DNA of 64,000 nucleotides from Brienomyrus brachyistius (GCF_023856365.1 NW_026042766.1:1-64000); one strand, 5' to 3'. Counted from the first letter of the stretch, positions 30,351 to 45,849 are shown. Notes: generated by a model from the sequence alone, not told the origin. A program made the numbers and translations.

Positions 30351-31380
30351 TATGCTAATATGCTAATATGCTAATATGCTAATATGCTAATATGCTAATA
30401 TGTTAATATGCTAATATGCTATGCTAATATGTTAATATGCTAATATGCTAATATGCTAATATGCTAACATGCTATGCTAATATGCTAATATGCTAATATG
30501 CTAATATGCTAATATGCTATGCTAATATGCTAATATACTAATATGCTAATATGCTAATGTACTATGCTAATACGCTAATATGCTAACACGCTATGCTAAT
30601 ATGCTAATATGCTAATATGCTAATATACTAATATGCTAATATGCTAATGTACTATGCTAATACGCTAATATGCTAACACGCTATGCTAATATGCTAATAT
30701 GCTAATATGCTAATATGCTAATATGCTAATACGTTAATATGCTAACATGCTATGCTAATATGCTAATATGCTAATATGCTAATATGTTAATATGCTAATA
30801 CTCTAATATGTTAACACGCTATGCTAATATGCTAATATGCTAATATGCTAATATACTAATATGCTATGCTAATATGCTAATATGCTAATACGCTAACACG
30901 CTATGCTAATATGCTAATATGCTAATATGCTATGCTAATATGCTAATTTGCTATGCTAATATGCTAATTTGCTATGCTAATATACTAATATGCTAATATG
31001 CTAATATGCTAATATACTATGCTAATATACTATGCTAATATACTATGCTAATATGCTAATATGCTAATATGCTATGCTAATATGCTAATATGCTAATATG
31101 CTAATACACTAACACGCTATGCTAATATGTTAATATGCTAATATGCTATGCTAATATGCTAATATGTTAATATGCTAATATGCTATGCTAATATGCTAAT
31201 ATGCTAATATGCTAATATGCTAATATGCTAATACGCTAACATGCTAACACGCTATGCTAATATGCTAATATGCTAATATGCTAATATGCTAATATGCTAT
31301 GCTAATATGCTAATATGCTAATACGCTAACACGCTATGCTAATATGCTAATATGCTAATATGCTAATATGCTAATATGCT
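30351..31380 (+). repeat. 1.03 kb block with an exact copy at 39891-40920
   Basis: Read base by base, this block equals 39891-40920 at a constant offset of 9,540 bp with no difference seen. The match stops on both sides. It includes two 90 bp repeats with AATGTACT, the CTCTAATATGTTAACACG word, two TTGCT words, a run of three ATACTATGCTA words and TACACTAACACGCT. A third copy at about 33.06-34.0 kb is alike but shorter by whole-unit losses. Confidence 0.88.
30530..30710 (+). repeat. Pair of 90 bp subrepeats with AATGTACT
   Basis: AATGTACTATG at about 30556 and 30646 is followed each time by AATACGCT, AATATGCT and AACACGCT, giving a 90 bp repeat. The pair is copied near 33257/33347 and 40096/40186. 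Single copies lie near 21784 and 29198 in the C units. Confidence 0.8.
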
Positions 31381-34300
31381 ATGCTAATATGCTATGCTAA
31401 TATGCTAATATGCTAATATGCTAATATGCTATGCTAATATGCTAATATGCTAATATGCTATGCTAATATGCTAATATGCTAATATGCTATGCTAATATGC
31501 TAATATGCTAATATGCTAATATGCTAATATGCTAATATGCTATGCTAATATGCTAATATGCTAATATGCTAATATGCTATGCTAATATGCTATGGTAATA
31601 TGTTAATATGCTAATACGCTAACACGCTATGCTAATATGCTATGCTAATATGCTAATATGCTAATATGCTAATATACTATGCTAATATGCTAATATGCTA
31701 ATATGCTAATATGCTAATATGCTAATATGCCAATATGCTATGCTAATATGCTAATATGCTAATATGCTAATATGCTAATATGTTAATATGCTAACACGCT
31801 ATGCTAATATGCTAATATGCTATGCTAATATGGTAATATGCTTATATGCTATGCTAATATACTAATATGTTAATATGCTAATATGCTAATATGCTATGCT
31901 AATATGCTAATATGCTAATATGCTAATATGCTATGCTAATATGCTAATATGCTAATATGCTAATATGCTAATATGCTAATACGCTAACATGCCTAACACG
32001 CTATGCTAATATGCTAATATGCTAATATGCTAATATGCTAATATGCTATGCTAATATGCTAATATGCTAATACGCTAACACGCTATGCTAATATGCTAAT
32101 ATGCTAATATGCTAATATGCTAATATGCTATGCTAATATGCTATGCTAATATGCTAATATGCTAATAGCTAATATGCTATGCTAATATGCTAATATGCTA
32201 ATATGCTATGCTAATATGCTAATATGCTAATATGCTATGCTAATATGCTAATATGCTAATATGCTAATATGCTAATATGCTAATATGCTAATATGCTATG
32301 CTAATATGCTAATATGCTAATATGCTAATATGCTATGCTAATATGCTATGGTAATATGCTAATATGCTAATACGCTAACACGCTATGCTAATATGCTATG
32401 CTAATATGCTAATATGCTAATATGCTAATATACTATGCTAATATGCTAATATGCTAATATGCTAATATGCTAATATGCTAATATGCTATGCTAATATGCT
32501 AATATGCTAATATGCTATGCTAATATGCTAATATGCTAATATGCTAATATGCTAATATGCTAATATGCTAATATGTTAATATGCTAACACGCTATGCTAA
32601 TATGCTAATATGCTAATATGCTAATATGCTATGCTAATATGCTAATATGCTAATATGCTATGCTAATATGCTAATATGCTAATATGCTATGCTAATATGC
32701 TAATATGCTAATATGCTAATATGCTAATATGCTATGCTAATATGCTAATATGCTAATATGCTAATATGCTATGCTAATATGCTATGGTAATATGCTAATA
32801 TGCTAATACGCTAACACGCTATGCTAATATGCTATGCTAATATGCTAATATGCTAATATGCTAATATGCTATGCTAATATGCTATGGTAATATGCTAATA
32901 TGCTAATACGCTAACACGCTATGCTAATATGCTATGCTAATATGCTAATATGCTAATATGCTAATATACTATGCTAATATGCTAATATGCTAATATGCTA
33001 ATATGCTAATATGCTAATATGCTATGCTAATATGCTAATATGCTAATATGCTATGCTAATATGCTAATATGCTAATATGCTAATATGCTAATATGCTAAT
33101 ATGTTAATATGCTAATATGCTATGCTAATATGTTAATATGCTAATATGCTAATATGCTAATATGCTAACATGCTATGCTAATATGCTAATATGCTAATAT
33201 GCTAATATGCTAATATGCTATGCTAATATGCTAATATACTAATATGCTAATATGCTAATGTACTATGCTAATACGCTAATATGCTAACACGCTATGCTAA
33301 TATGCTAATATGCTAATATGCTAATATACTAATATGCTAATATGCTAATGTACTATGCTAATACGCTAATATGCTAACACGCTATGCTAATATGCTAATA
33401 TGCTAATATGCTAATATGCTAATACGTTAATATGCTAACATGCTATGCTAATATGCTAATATGCTAATATGCTAATATGTTAATATGCTAATACTCTAAT
33501 ATGTTAACACGCTATGCTAATATGCTAATATGCTAATATACTAATATGCTATGCTAATATGCTAATATGCTAATACGCTAACACGCTATGCTAATATGCT
33601 AATATGCTAATATGCTATGCTAATATGCTAATTTGCTATGCTAATATGCTAATTTGCTATGCTAATATACTAATATGCTAATATGCTAATATGCTAATAT
33701 ACTATGCTAATATACTATGCTAATATACTATGCTAATATGCTAATATGCTAATATGCTATGCTAATATGCTAATATGCTAATATGCTAATACACTAACAC
33801 GCTATGCTATGTTAATATGCTAATATGCTATGCTAATATGCTAATATGTTAATATGCTAATATGCTATGCTAATATGCTAATATGCTAATATGCTATGCT
33901 AATATGCTAATACGCTAACATGCTAACACGCTATGCTAATATGCTAATATGCTAATACGCTAATATGCTAATATGCTATGCTAATATGCTAATATGCTAA
34001 TACGCTAACACGCTATGCTAATATGCTAATATGCTAATATGCTAATATGCTAATATGCTATGCTAATATGCTAATATGCTAATATAATAATATGCTAATA
34101 TGCTAATATGCTATGCTAATATGCTAATATGCTAATATACTAATATGCTAATACGCTAACTCGCTATGCTAATATGCTAATATGCTATGCTAATATGCTA
34201 ATATGCTAATATGTTAATATGCTAATATGTTAATATGCTAATACGCTAATATGCTATGCTAATATGCTAATATGCTAATATGCTATGCTAATATGCTAAT

Positions 34301-37300
34301 ATGCTAATATGTTAATATGCTAATATGCTATGCTAATATGTTATGCTAATATGCTAATATGCTATGTTAATACGCTAATATGCTAATATGCTAATATGCT
34401 AATATGCTAACATGCTATGCTAATATGCTAATATGCTAATATGCTAATATGCTAATATGCTAATATGCTATGCTAATATGCTAATATACTAATATGCTAA
34501 TATGCTATGCTAAAATGCTATGCTAATATGCTATGCTAATACGCTAACACGCTATGCTAATATGCTAATATGCTAATATGCTAATATGCTATGCTAATAT
34601 GCTAATATGCTATGTTAATATGCTAATATGCTATGCTAATATGCTAATATGCTAATATGCTAATATGCTAATATGATATGCTAATATGCTATGCTAATAT
34701 GCTATGCTAATACGCTAACACGCTATGCTAATATGCTAATATGCTATGCTAATATGCTAATATGCTAATATGCTATGCTAATATGCTAATACGCTATCAC
34801 GCTATGCTAATATGCTAATATGCTAATATGCTATGCTAATATGCTAATATGCTAATATGCTATGCTAATATGCTTATATGCTAATATGCTAATATGCTAT
34901 GCTAATATGCTAATATGCTAATACGCTAATATGCTAATATGCTATGCTAATATGCTAATATGCTAATACGCTAACACGCTATGCTAATATGCTAATATGC
35001 TAATATGCTAATATGCTATGCTAATATGCTATGCTAATATGCTATGCTAATACGCTAACACGCTATGCTAATATGCTAATATGCTAATATGTTAATATGC
35101 TAATATGCTAATATGCTAATATGCTATGCTAATATGCTAATATGCTAATATGCTAATATGCTATGCTATGTTAATATGCTAATATGCTAATATGCTAATA
35201 TGCTAATATGCTATGCTAATATGCTAATATGCTAATATGCTAATATGCTAATACGCTAACACGCTATGCTAATATGCTAATATGCTATGCTAATATGCTA
35301 ATATACTAATATGCTAATTTGCTAATATGCTAATATGCTAATATGCTAATATGCTAATATGCTAATATGCTAATATGCTAATATGCTAATATGCTAATAT
35401 GCTAATATGCTAACACGCTATGCTAATATTCTAATATGCTAATATGCTAATATGCTATGCTAATATGCTAATATGCTAATACGCTAACACGCTATGCTAA
35501 TATGCTAATATGCTAATATGCTAATATGCTATGCTAATATGCTAATATGCTAATATGCTAATATGCTAATGTTAATATGCTAATATGCTATGCTAATATG
35601 CTAATATGCTAATATGCTAATACGCTAATATGCTAACATGCTATGCTAATATGCTAATATGCTAATATGCTAATATGCTATGCTAATATGCTAATATGCT
35701 AATATGCTAATATGCTATGCTAATATGCTAATATGTTAATATGCTAATATGCTATGCTAATATGCTAATATACTAATATGCTAATATACTAATATGCTAA
35801 TATGCTATGCTAATACGCTATGCTAACACGATATGCTATGCTAATATGCTAATATGCTAATACGCTAATACGCTAATATGCTAACACGCTATGCTAATAT
35901 GCTAATATGCTAATATGCTAATACGCTAATATGCTAACACGCTATGCTAATATGCTAATATGCTATGCTAATATGCTAATATGCTAATACGCTAACACGC
36001 TATGCTAATATGCTATACTAATATGCTAATATGCTATGCTAATATGCTATGTTAATATGCTAATATGCTAATATGCTAATATGCTATGCTAATATGCTAA
36101 TATGTTAATATGCTAATATGCTATGCTATGCTAATACGTTAATACGCTAACACGCTATGCTAATATGCTAATATGCTAATATGCTAATATGCTAATATGC
36201 TATGCTAATATGCTAATATGCTAATATGTTAATATGCTAATATGCTATGCTAATATGCTAATATGCTAATATGCTAATATGATATGCTAATATGCTATGC
36301 TAATATGCTAATATGCTAATACGCTAACACGCTATGCTAATATGCTAATATGCTATGCTAATATGCTAATATGCTAATATGCTATGCTAATATGCTAATA
36401 CGCTAACACGCTATGCTAATATGCTAATATGTTAATATGCTAATATGCTATGCTAATATGCTAATATGCTAATATGCTATGCTAATATGCTAATATGCTA
36501 ATATGCTAATATGCTAATATGCTATGCTAATATGCTAATATGCTAATATGCTAATATGCTATGTTAATATGCTAAATATGGTAATATGCTAATATGCTAT
36601 GCTAATATGCTAATATGCTAATATGCTAATACGCTAACACGCTATGCTAATATGCTAATATGCTAATATGCTAATATGCTATGCTAATATGCTATGCTAA
36701 TATGCTAATATGCTAATATGCTAATATGCTATGCTAATATGCTAATATGCTAATATGCTAATACGCTAACACGCTATGCTAATATGCTATGCTAATATGC
36801 TAATATGCTAATACGCTAATATGCTAACACGCTATGCTAATATGCTAATATGCTAATATGCTAATATGCTATGCTAATATGCTAATATGCTAATATGCTA
36901 ACACGCTATGCTAATATGCTATGCTAATATGCTAATATGCTAATATGCTAATAAGCTAATATGCTAATATGCTAATATACTAATATGCTAATATGCTAAT
37001 ATGCTAATATGCTAATATGCTATGCTAATATGCTAATATGCTAATATGCTATGCTAATATGCTAATATGCTAATACGCTAACACGCTATGCTAATATGCT
37101 AATATGCTAATATGTTAATATGCTATGCTAATATGCTATGCTAATACGCTAACACGTTATGCTAATATGCTAATATGCTAATATGTTAATATGCTAATAT
37201 GTTAATATGCTAATATGCTAATATGCTAATATGCTATGCTAATATGCTAATATGCTAATATGCTAATATGCTATGTTAATATGCTATGCTAATATGCTAA

Positions 37301-38109
37301 TATGCTAATATGCTAATATGCTAATATGCTATGCTAATATGCTAATATGCTAATATGCTATGCTAATATGCTAATATGCTAATATGCTAATATGCTAATA
37401 TGCTATGCTAATATGCTAATATGCTAATTTGCTAATATGCTATGCTAATATGCTAATATGCTAATATGCTTATATGCTATGTTAATATGCTAATATGCTA
37501 ATATGCTAATATGCTAATATGCTATGCTAATATGCTAATATGCTAATATGCTAATATGCTATGCTAATATGCTATGCTAATATGCTAATATGCTAATATG
37601 CTAATATGCTAATATGCTAATACGCTAACACGCTATGCTAATATGCTAATATGCTATGCTAATATGCTAATATACTAATATGCTAATTTGCTAATATGCT
37701 AATATGCTATGCTAATATGCTAATATGCTAATATGCTAATATGCTAATATGCTAATACGCTAACATGCTAACACGCTATGCTAATATGCTAATATGCTAA
37801 TATGCTAATATGCTATGCTAATATGCTAATATGCTAATACGCTAACACGCTATGCTAATATGCTAATATGCTAATATGCTAATATGCTATGCTAATATGC
37901 TAATATGCTAATATGCTAATATGCTATGCTAATATGCTAATATGCTAATACGTTAACACGCTATGCTAATATGCTAATATGCTAATATGCTAATATGTTA
38001 TGCTAATATGCTATGCTAATATGCTAATATGCTAATATGCTAATATGCTATACTAATATGCTAATATGCTAATATGCTAATATGCTAATATGCTAATATG
38101 CTAATATGC
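31229..38109 (+). repeat. D-family HOR unit, copy 1 (about 6.88 kb)
   Basis: Markers match the next unit at offsets of 6.80-6.89 kb: ATGGTAATATGTTAAT near 31591 to 38472, AACTCGCT near 34158 to 41043, TAAAATGCTATG 34511 to 41325, TAAATATGG 36573 to 43411, ATAAGCTAAT 36951 to 43781, TACGCTAACATG 37755 to 44571, and GTTATGCT near 37997 to 44799. Its last part (about 37.9-38.1 kb) has the A-family order GTTAACACGCT, GTTATGCT, CTATACTAAT. A and D units are therefore related, not independent. Confidence 0.8.
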
Positions 38110-41100
38110 TAATACGCTAACATGCTAACACGCTATGCTAATATGCTAATATGCTAATATGCTAATATGCTAATATGCTATGCTAATATGCTAATATGCT
38201 AATACGCTAACACGCTATGCTAATATGCTAATATGCTAATATACTAATATGCTAATATGCTATGCTAATATGCTATGCTAATATGCTAATATGCTAATAT
38301 GCTAATATGCTATGCTAATATGCTAATATGCTAATATGCTATGCTAATATGCTAATATGCTAATATGCTATGCTAATATGCTAATATGCTAATATGCTAA
38401 TATGCTAATATGCTAATATGCTATGCTAATATGCTAATATGCTAATATGCTAATATGCTATGCTAATATGCTATGGTAATATGTTAATATGCTAATACGC
38501 TAACACGCTATGCTAATATGCTATGCTAATATGCTAATATGCTAATATGCTAATATACTATGCTAATATGCTAATATGCTAATATGCTAATATGCTAATA
38601 TGCTAATATGCTAATATGCTATGCTAATATGCTAATATGCTAATATGCTATGCTAATATGCTAATATGCTAATATGCTAATATGCTAATATGCTAATATG
38701 CTAATATGTTAATATGCTAACACGCTATGCTAATATGCTAATATGCTATGCTAATATGGTAATATGCTTATATGCTATGCTAATATACTAATATGTTAAT
38801 ATGCTAATATGCTAATATGCTATGCTAATATGCTAATATGCTAATATGCTAATATGCTATGCTAATATGCTAATATGCTAATATGCTAATATGCTAATAC
38901 GCTAACATGCTAACACGCTATGCTAATATGCTAATATGCTAATATGCTAATATGCTAATATGCTATGCTAATATGCTAATATGCTAATACGCTAACACGC
39001 TATGCTAATATGCTAATATGCTAATATGCTAATATGCTAATATGCTATGCTAATATGCTATGCTAATATGCTAATATGCTAATATGCTAATATGCTATGC
39101 TAATATGCTAATATGCTAATATGCTATGCTAATATGCTAATATGCTAATATGCTATGCTAATATGCTAATATGCTAATATGCTAATATGCTAATATGCTA
39201 ATATGCTAATATGCTATGCTAATATGCTAATATGCTAATATGCTAATATGCTATGCTAATATGCTATGGTAATATGCTAATATGCTAATACGCTAACACG
39301 CTATGCTAATATGCTATGCTAATATGCTATGCTAATATGCTAATATGCTAATATGCTAATATACTATGCTAATATGCTAATATGCTAATATGCTAATATG
39401 CTAATATGCTAATATGCTAATATGCTATGCTAATATGCTAATATGCTAATATGCTATGCTAATATGCTAATATGCTAATATGCTAATATGCTAATATGCT
39501 AATATGCTAATATGTTAATATGCTAACACGCTATGCTAATATGCTAATATGCTAATATGCTAATATGCTATGCTAATATGCTAATATGCTAATATGCTAT
39601 GCTAATATGCTAATATGCTAATATGCTATGCTAATATGCTAATATGCTAATATGCTAATATGCTAATATGCTATGCTAATATGCTAATATGCTAATATGC
39701 TAATATGCTATGCTAATATGCTATGGTAATATGCTAATATGCTAATACGCTAACACGCTATGCTAATATGCTATGCTAATATGCTAATATGCTAATATGC
39801 TAATATACTATGCTAATATGCTAATATGCTAATATGCTAATATGCTAATATGCTAATATGCTATGCTAATATGCTAATATGCTAATATGCTATGCTAATA
39901 TGCTAATATGCTAATATGCTAATATGCTAATATGCTAATATGTTAATATGCTAATATGCTATGCTAATATGTTAATATGCTAATATGCTAATATGCTAAT
40001 ATGCTAACATGCTATGCTAATATGCTAATATGCTAATATGCTAATATGCTAATATGCTATGCTAATATGCTAATATACTAATATGCTAATATGCTAATGT
40101 ACTATGCTAATACGCTAATATGCTAACACGCTATGCTAATATGCTAATATGCTAATATGCTAATATACTAATATGCTAATATGCTAATGTACTATGCTAA
40201 TACGCTAATATGCTAACACGCTATGCTAATATGCTAATATGCTAATATGCTAATATGCTAATATGCTAATACGTTAATATGCTAACATGCTATGCTAATA
40301 TGCTAATATGCTAATATGCTAATATGTTAATATGCTAATACTCTAATATGTTAACACGCTATGCTAATATGCTAATATGCTAATATGCTAATATACTAAT
40401 ATGCTATGCTAATATGCTAATATGCTAATACGCTAACACGCTATGCTAATATGCTAATATGCTAATATGCTATGCTAATATGCTAATTTGCTATGCTAAT
40501 ATGCTAATTTGCTATGCTAATATACTAATATGCTAATATGCTAATATGCTAATATACTATGCTAATATACTATGCTAATATACTATGCTAATATGCTAAT
40601 ATGCTAATATGCTATGCTAATATGCTAATATGCTAATATGCTAATACACTAACACGCTATGCTAATATGTTAATATGCTAATATGCTATGCTAATATGCT
40701 AATATGTTAATATGCTAATATGCTATGCTAATATGCTAATATGCTAATATGCTAATATGCTAATATGCTAATACGCTAACATGCTAACACGCTATGCTAA
40801 TATGCTAATATGCTAATATGCTAATATGCTAATATGCTATGCTAATATGCTAATATGCTAATACGCTAACACGCTATGCTAATATGCTAATATGCTAATA
40901 TGCTAATATGCTAATATGCTAATATGCTATGCTAATATGCTAATATGCTAATATAATAATATGCTAATATAATAATATGCTAATATGCTAATATGCTATG
41001 CTAATATGCTAATATGCTAATATACTAATATGCTAATACGCTAACTCGCTATGCTAATATGCTAATATGCTATGCTAATATGCTAATATGCTAATATGTT

Positions 41101-44100
41101 AATATGCTAATATGTTAATATGCTAATACGCTAATATGCTATGCTAATATGCTAATATGCTAATATGCTAATATGCTATGTTAATACGCTAATATGCTAA
41201 TATGCTAATATGCTAATATGCTAACATGCTATGCTAATATGCTAATATGCTAATATGCTAATATGCTAATATGCTAATATGCTATGCTAATATGCTAATA
41301 TACTAATATGCTAATATGCTATGCTAAAATGCTATGCTAATATGCTATGCTAATACGCTAACACGCTATGCTAATATGCTAATATGCTAATATGCTAATA
41401 TGCTATGCTAATATGCTAATATGCTATGTTAATATGCTAATATGCTATGCTAATATGCTAATATGCTAATATGCTAATATGATATGCTAATATGCTATGC
41501 TAATATGCTATGCTAATACGCTAACACGCTATGCTAATATGCTAATATGCTATGCTAATATGCTAAAATGCTAATATGCTATGCTAATATGCTAATACGC
41601 TATCACGCTATGCTAATATGCTAATATGCTAATATGCTATGCTAATATGCTAATATGCTAATATGCTAATATGCTAATATGCTATGCTAATATGCTTATA
41701 TGCTAATATGCTAATATGCTATGCTAATATGCTAATATGCTAATACGCTAATATGCTAATATGCTATGCTAATATGCTAATATGCTAATACGCTAACACG
41801 CTATGCTAATATGCTAATATGCTAATATGCTAATATGCTATGCTAATATGCTATGCTAATATGCTATGCTAATACGCTAACACGCTATGCTAATATGCTA
41901 ATATGCTAATATGTTAATATGCTAATATGCTAATATGCTAATATGCTATGCTAATATGCTAATATGCTAATATGCTAATATGCTATGCTATGTTAATATG
42001 CTAATATGCTAATATGCTAATATGCTAATATGCTATGCTAATATGCTAATATGCTAATATGCTAATATGCTAATACGCTAACACGCTAACACGCTATGCT
42101 AATATGCTAATATGCTATGCTAATATGCTAATATACTAATATGCTAATTTGCTAATATGCTAATATGCTAATATGCTAATATGCTAATATGCTAATATGC
42201 TAATATGCTAATACGCTAATATGCTAACACGCTATGCTAATATTCTAATATGCTAATATGCTAATATGCTATGCTAATATGCTAATATGCTAATACGCTA
42301 ACACGCTATGCTAATATGCTAATATGCTAATATGCTAATATGCTATGCTAATATGCTAATATGCTAATATGCTAATATGCTAATGTTAATATGCTAATAT
42401 GCTATGCTAATATGCTAATATGCTAATATGCTAATACGCTAATATGCTAACATGCTATGCTAATATGCTAATATGCTAATATGCTAATATGCTATGCTAA
42501 TATGCTAATATGCTAATATGCTAATATGCTATGCTAATATGCTAATATGTTAATATGCTAATATGCTATGCTAATATGCTAATATACTAATATGCTAATA
42601 TACTAATATGCTAATATGCTATGCTAATACGCTATGCTAACACGATATGCTATGCTAATATGCTAATATGCTAATACGCTAATTACGCTAATATGCTAAC
42701 ACGCTATGCTAATATGCTAATATGCTAATATGCTAATATGCTAATACGCTAATATGCTAACACGCTATGCTAATATGCTAATATGCTATGCTAATATGCT
42801 AATATGCTAATACGCTAACACGCTATGCTAATATGCTATACTAATATGCTAATATGCTATGCTAATATGCTATGTTATGCTAATATGCTAATATGCTAAT
42901 ATGCTATTGCTAATATGCTAATATGTTAATATGCTAATATGCTATGCTATGCTAATACGTTAATACGCTAACACGCTATGCTAATATGCTAATATGCTAA
43001 TATGCTAATATGCTAATATGCTATGCTAATATGCTAATATGCCTAATATGTTAATATGCTAATATGCTATGCTAATATGCTAATATGCTAATATGCTAAT
43101 ATGATATGCTAATATGCTATGCTAATATGCTAATATGCTAATACGCTAACACGCTATGCTAATATGCTAATATGCTATGCTAATATGCTAATATGCTAAT
43201 ATGCTATGCTAATATGCTAATACGCTAACACGCTATGCTAATATGCTAATATGTTAATATGCTAATATGCTATGCTAATATGCTAATATGCTAATATGCT
43301 AATATGCTAATATGCTATGCTAATATGCTAATATGCTAATATGCTAATATGCTAATATGCTATGCTAATATGCTAATATGCTAATATGCTAATATGCTAT
43401 GTTAATATGCTAAATATGGTAATATGCTAATATGCTATGCTAATATGCTAATATGCTAATATGCTAATACGCTAACACGCTATGCTAATATGCTAATATG
43501 CTAATATGCTAATATGCTATGCTAATATGCTATGCTAATATGCTAATATGCTAATATGCTAATATGCTATGCTAATATGCTAATATGCTAATATGCTAAT
43601 ACGCTAACACGCTATGCTAATATGCTATGCTAATATGCTAATATGCTAATACGCTAATATGCTAACACGCTATGCTAATATGCTAATATGCTAATATGCT
43701 ATGCTAATATGCTAATATGCTAATATGCTAACACGCTATGCTAATATGCTATGCTAATATGCTAATATGCTAATATGCTAATAAGCTAATATGCTAATAT
43801 GCTAATATACTAATATGCTAATATGCTAATATGCTAATATGCTAATATGCTATGCTAATATGCTAATATGCTAATATGCTATGCTAATATGCTAATATGC
43901 TAATACGCTAACACGCTATGCTAATATGCTAATATGCTAATATGTTAATATGCTATGCTAATATGCTATGCTAATACGCTAACACGTTATGCTAATATGC
44001 TAATATGCTAATATGTTAATATGCTAATATGTTAATATGCTAATATGCTAATATGCTAATATGCTATGCTAATATGCTAATATGCTAATATGCTAATATG

Positions 44101-44900
44101 CTATGTTAATATGCTATGCTAATATGCTAATATGCTAATATGCTAATATGCTATGCTAATATGCTAATATGCTAATATGCTATGCTAATATGCTAATATG
44201 CTAATATGCTAATATGCTATGCTAATATGCTAATATGCTAATTTGCTAATATGCTATGCTAATATGCTAATATGCTTAATATGCTTATATGCTATGTTAA
44301 TATGCTAATATGCTAATATGCTAATATGCTAATATGCTATGCTAATATGCTAATATGCTAATATGCTAATATGCTATGCTAATATGCTATGCTAATATGC
44401 TAATATGCTAATATGCTAATATGCTAATATGCTAATACGCTAACACGCTATGCTAATATGCTAATATGCTATGCTAATATGCTAATATACTAATATGCTA
44501 ATTTGCTAATATGCTAATATGCTATGCTAATATGCTAATATGCTAATATGCTAATATGCTAATATGCTAATACGCTAACATGCTAACACGCTATGCTAAT
44601 ATGCTAATATGCTAATATGCTAATATGCTATGCTAATATGCTAATATGCTAATACGCTAACACGCTATGCTAATATGCTAATATGCTAATATGCTAATAT
44701 GCTAATATGCTAATATGCTAATATGCTATGCTAATATGCTAATATGCTAATACGTTAACACGCTATGCTAATATGCTAATATGCTAATATGCTAATATGT
44801 TATGCTAATATGCTATGCTAATATGCTAATATGCTAATATGCTAATATGCTATACTAATATGCTAATATGCTAATATGCTAATATGCTAATATGCTAATA
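38110..44900 (+). repeat. D-family HOR unit, copy 2 (about 6.8 kb)
   Basis: This is the tandem partner of the preceding unit. It contains the exact 1.03 kb patch at 39891-40920 and a doubled ATAATAAT word at about 40950-40980, where copy 1 has one (about 34080). It ends in an A-like block (GTTATGCT near 44799, CTATACTAAT near 44851) and continues into the A-right domain without a break in register. Confidence 0.8.
39891..40920 (+). repeat. Exact second copy of the 1.03 kb block
   Basis: This is identical by eye to 30351-31380. Upstream and downstream the sequence instead follows the neighbouring D unit: from about 40.95 kb it matches about 34.08 kb onward. The block therefore sits as a patch more like a distant copy than like its counterpart in the adjacent HOR unit (about 33.06-34.0 kb). 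Confidence 0.85.
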
Positions 44901-45626
44901 TGCTATGCTAATATGCTATGCTAATATGCTAATATGCTAATATGCTAACACGCTATGCTAATATGCTATGCTAATATGCTAATATGCTTAAATGCTATGC
45001 TAATATGCTAACATGCTATGCTAACATGCTAATATGCTAATATGCTAATTTGCTAATATGCTAATTTGCTAATATGCTAATATGCTATGCTAATATGCTA
45101 ATATGCTAATATGCTAATATGCTAATATGCTAATATGCTATGCTAATATGCTAATATGCTAATATGCTAATATGCTAATATGCTAATATGCTATGCTAAT
45201 ATGCTAATATGCTAATATGCTAATATGCTATGCTAATATGCTAATACATTAATATGCTAATATGCTAATATGCTAATATGCTATGCTAATATGCTAATAT
45301 GCTAATATGCTAATATGCTAATATGCTAATACGCTAATATGCTAACACGCTATGCTAATATGCTAATATGCTAATATGCTAATATGCTAATATGCTATGC
45401 TAATATGCTAATATGCTAATATGCTAATACGCTAACACGCTATGCTAATATGCTAATATGCTAATATGCTAATATGCTATGCTAATATGCTAATATGCTA
45501 ATATGCTAATATGCTAATATGCTATGCTAATATGCTAATACGCTAATATGCTAACATGTTATGCTAATATGCTAACATGCTAATATGCTATGCTAATATG
45601 CTAATATGCTAATACGCTAACACGCT

Positions 45627-45634
45627 ATGCAAAT
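45627..45634 (+). other. Canonical POU octamer ATGCAAAT, conserved A-unit position
   Basis: It directly follows AACACGCT, as at 3279, in the first part of the A-right domain. Confidence 0.8.
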
Positions 45635-45849
45635 ATGCTAATATGCTAATATGCTATGCTAATATGCTAATATGCTAATATGCTAATATGCTAATATACT
45701 ATGCTAATATGCTAATATGCTAATATGCTATGCTAATATGCTAATATGCTAATATGCTAATATACTAATATGCTAATATGCTAATACGCTAATATGCTAA
45801 CACGTTATGCTAATATGCTAATATGCTAATATGCTATGCTAATATGGCA

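Larger units (their letters stand above)
29646..31228 (+). repeat. D-family partial unit
   Basis: This stretch holds two D segments, one after the other. The first, about 29.99-30.35 kb, has AACTCGCT near 30160 and matches about 34.05-34.26 kb and 40.95-41.15 kb. The second, from 30351, is the 1.03 kb block that recurs at about 33.06-34.0 kb and exactly at 39891. In the full D units the order of these two segments is reversed, so this is either a permuted unit or a fusion. It begins with a 167 bp tandem duplication. Confidence 0.65.
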
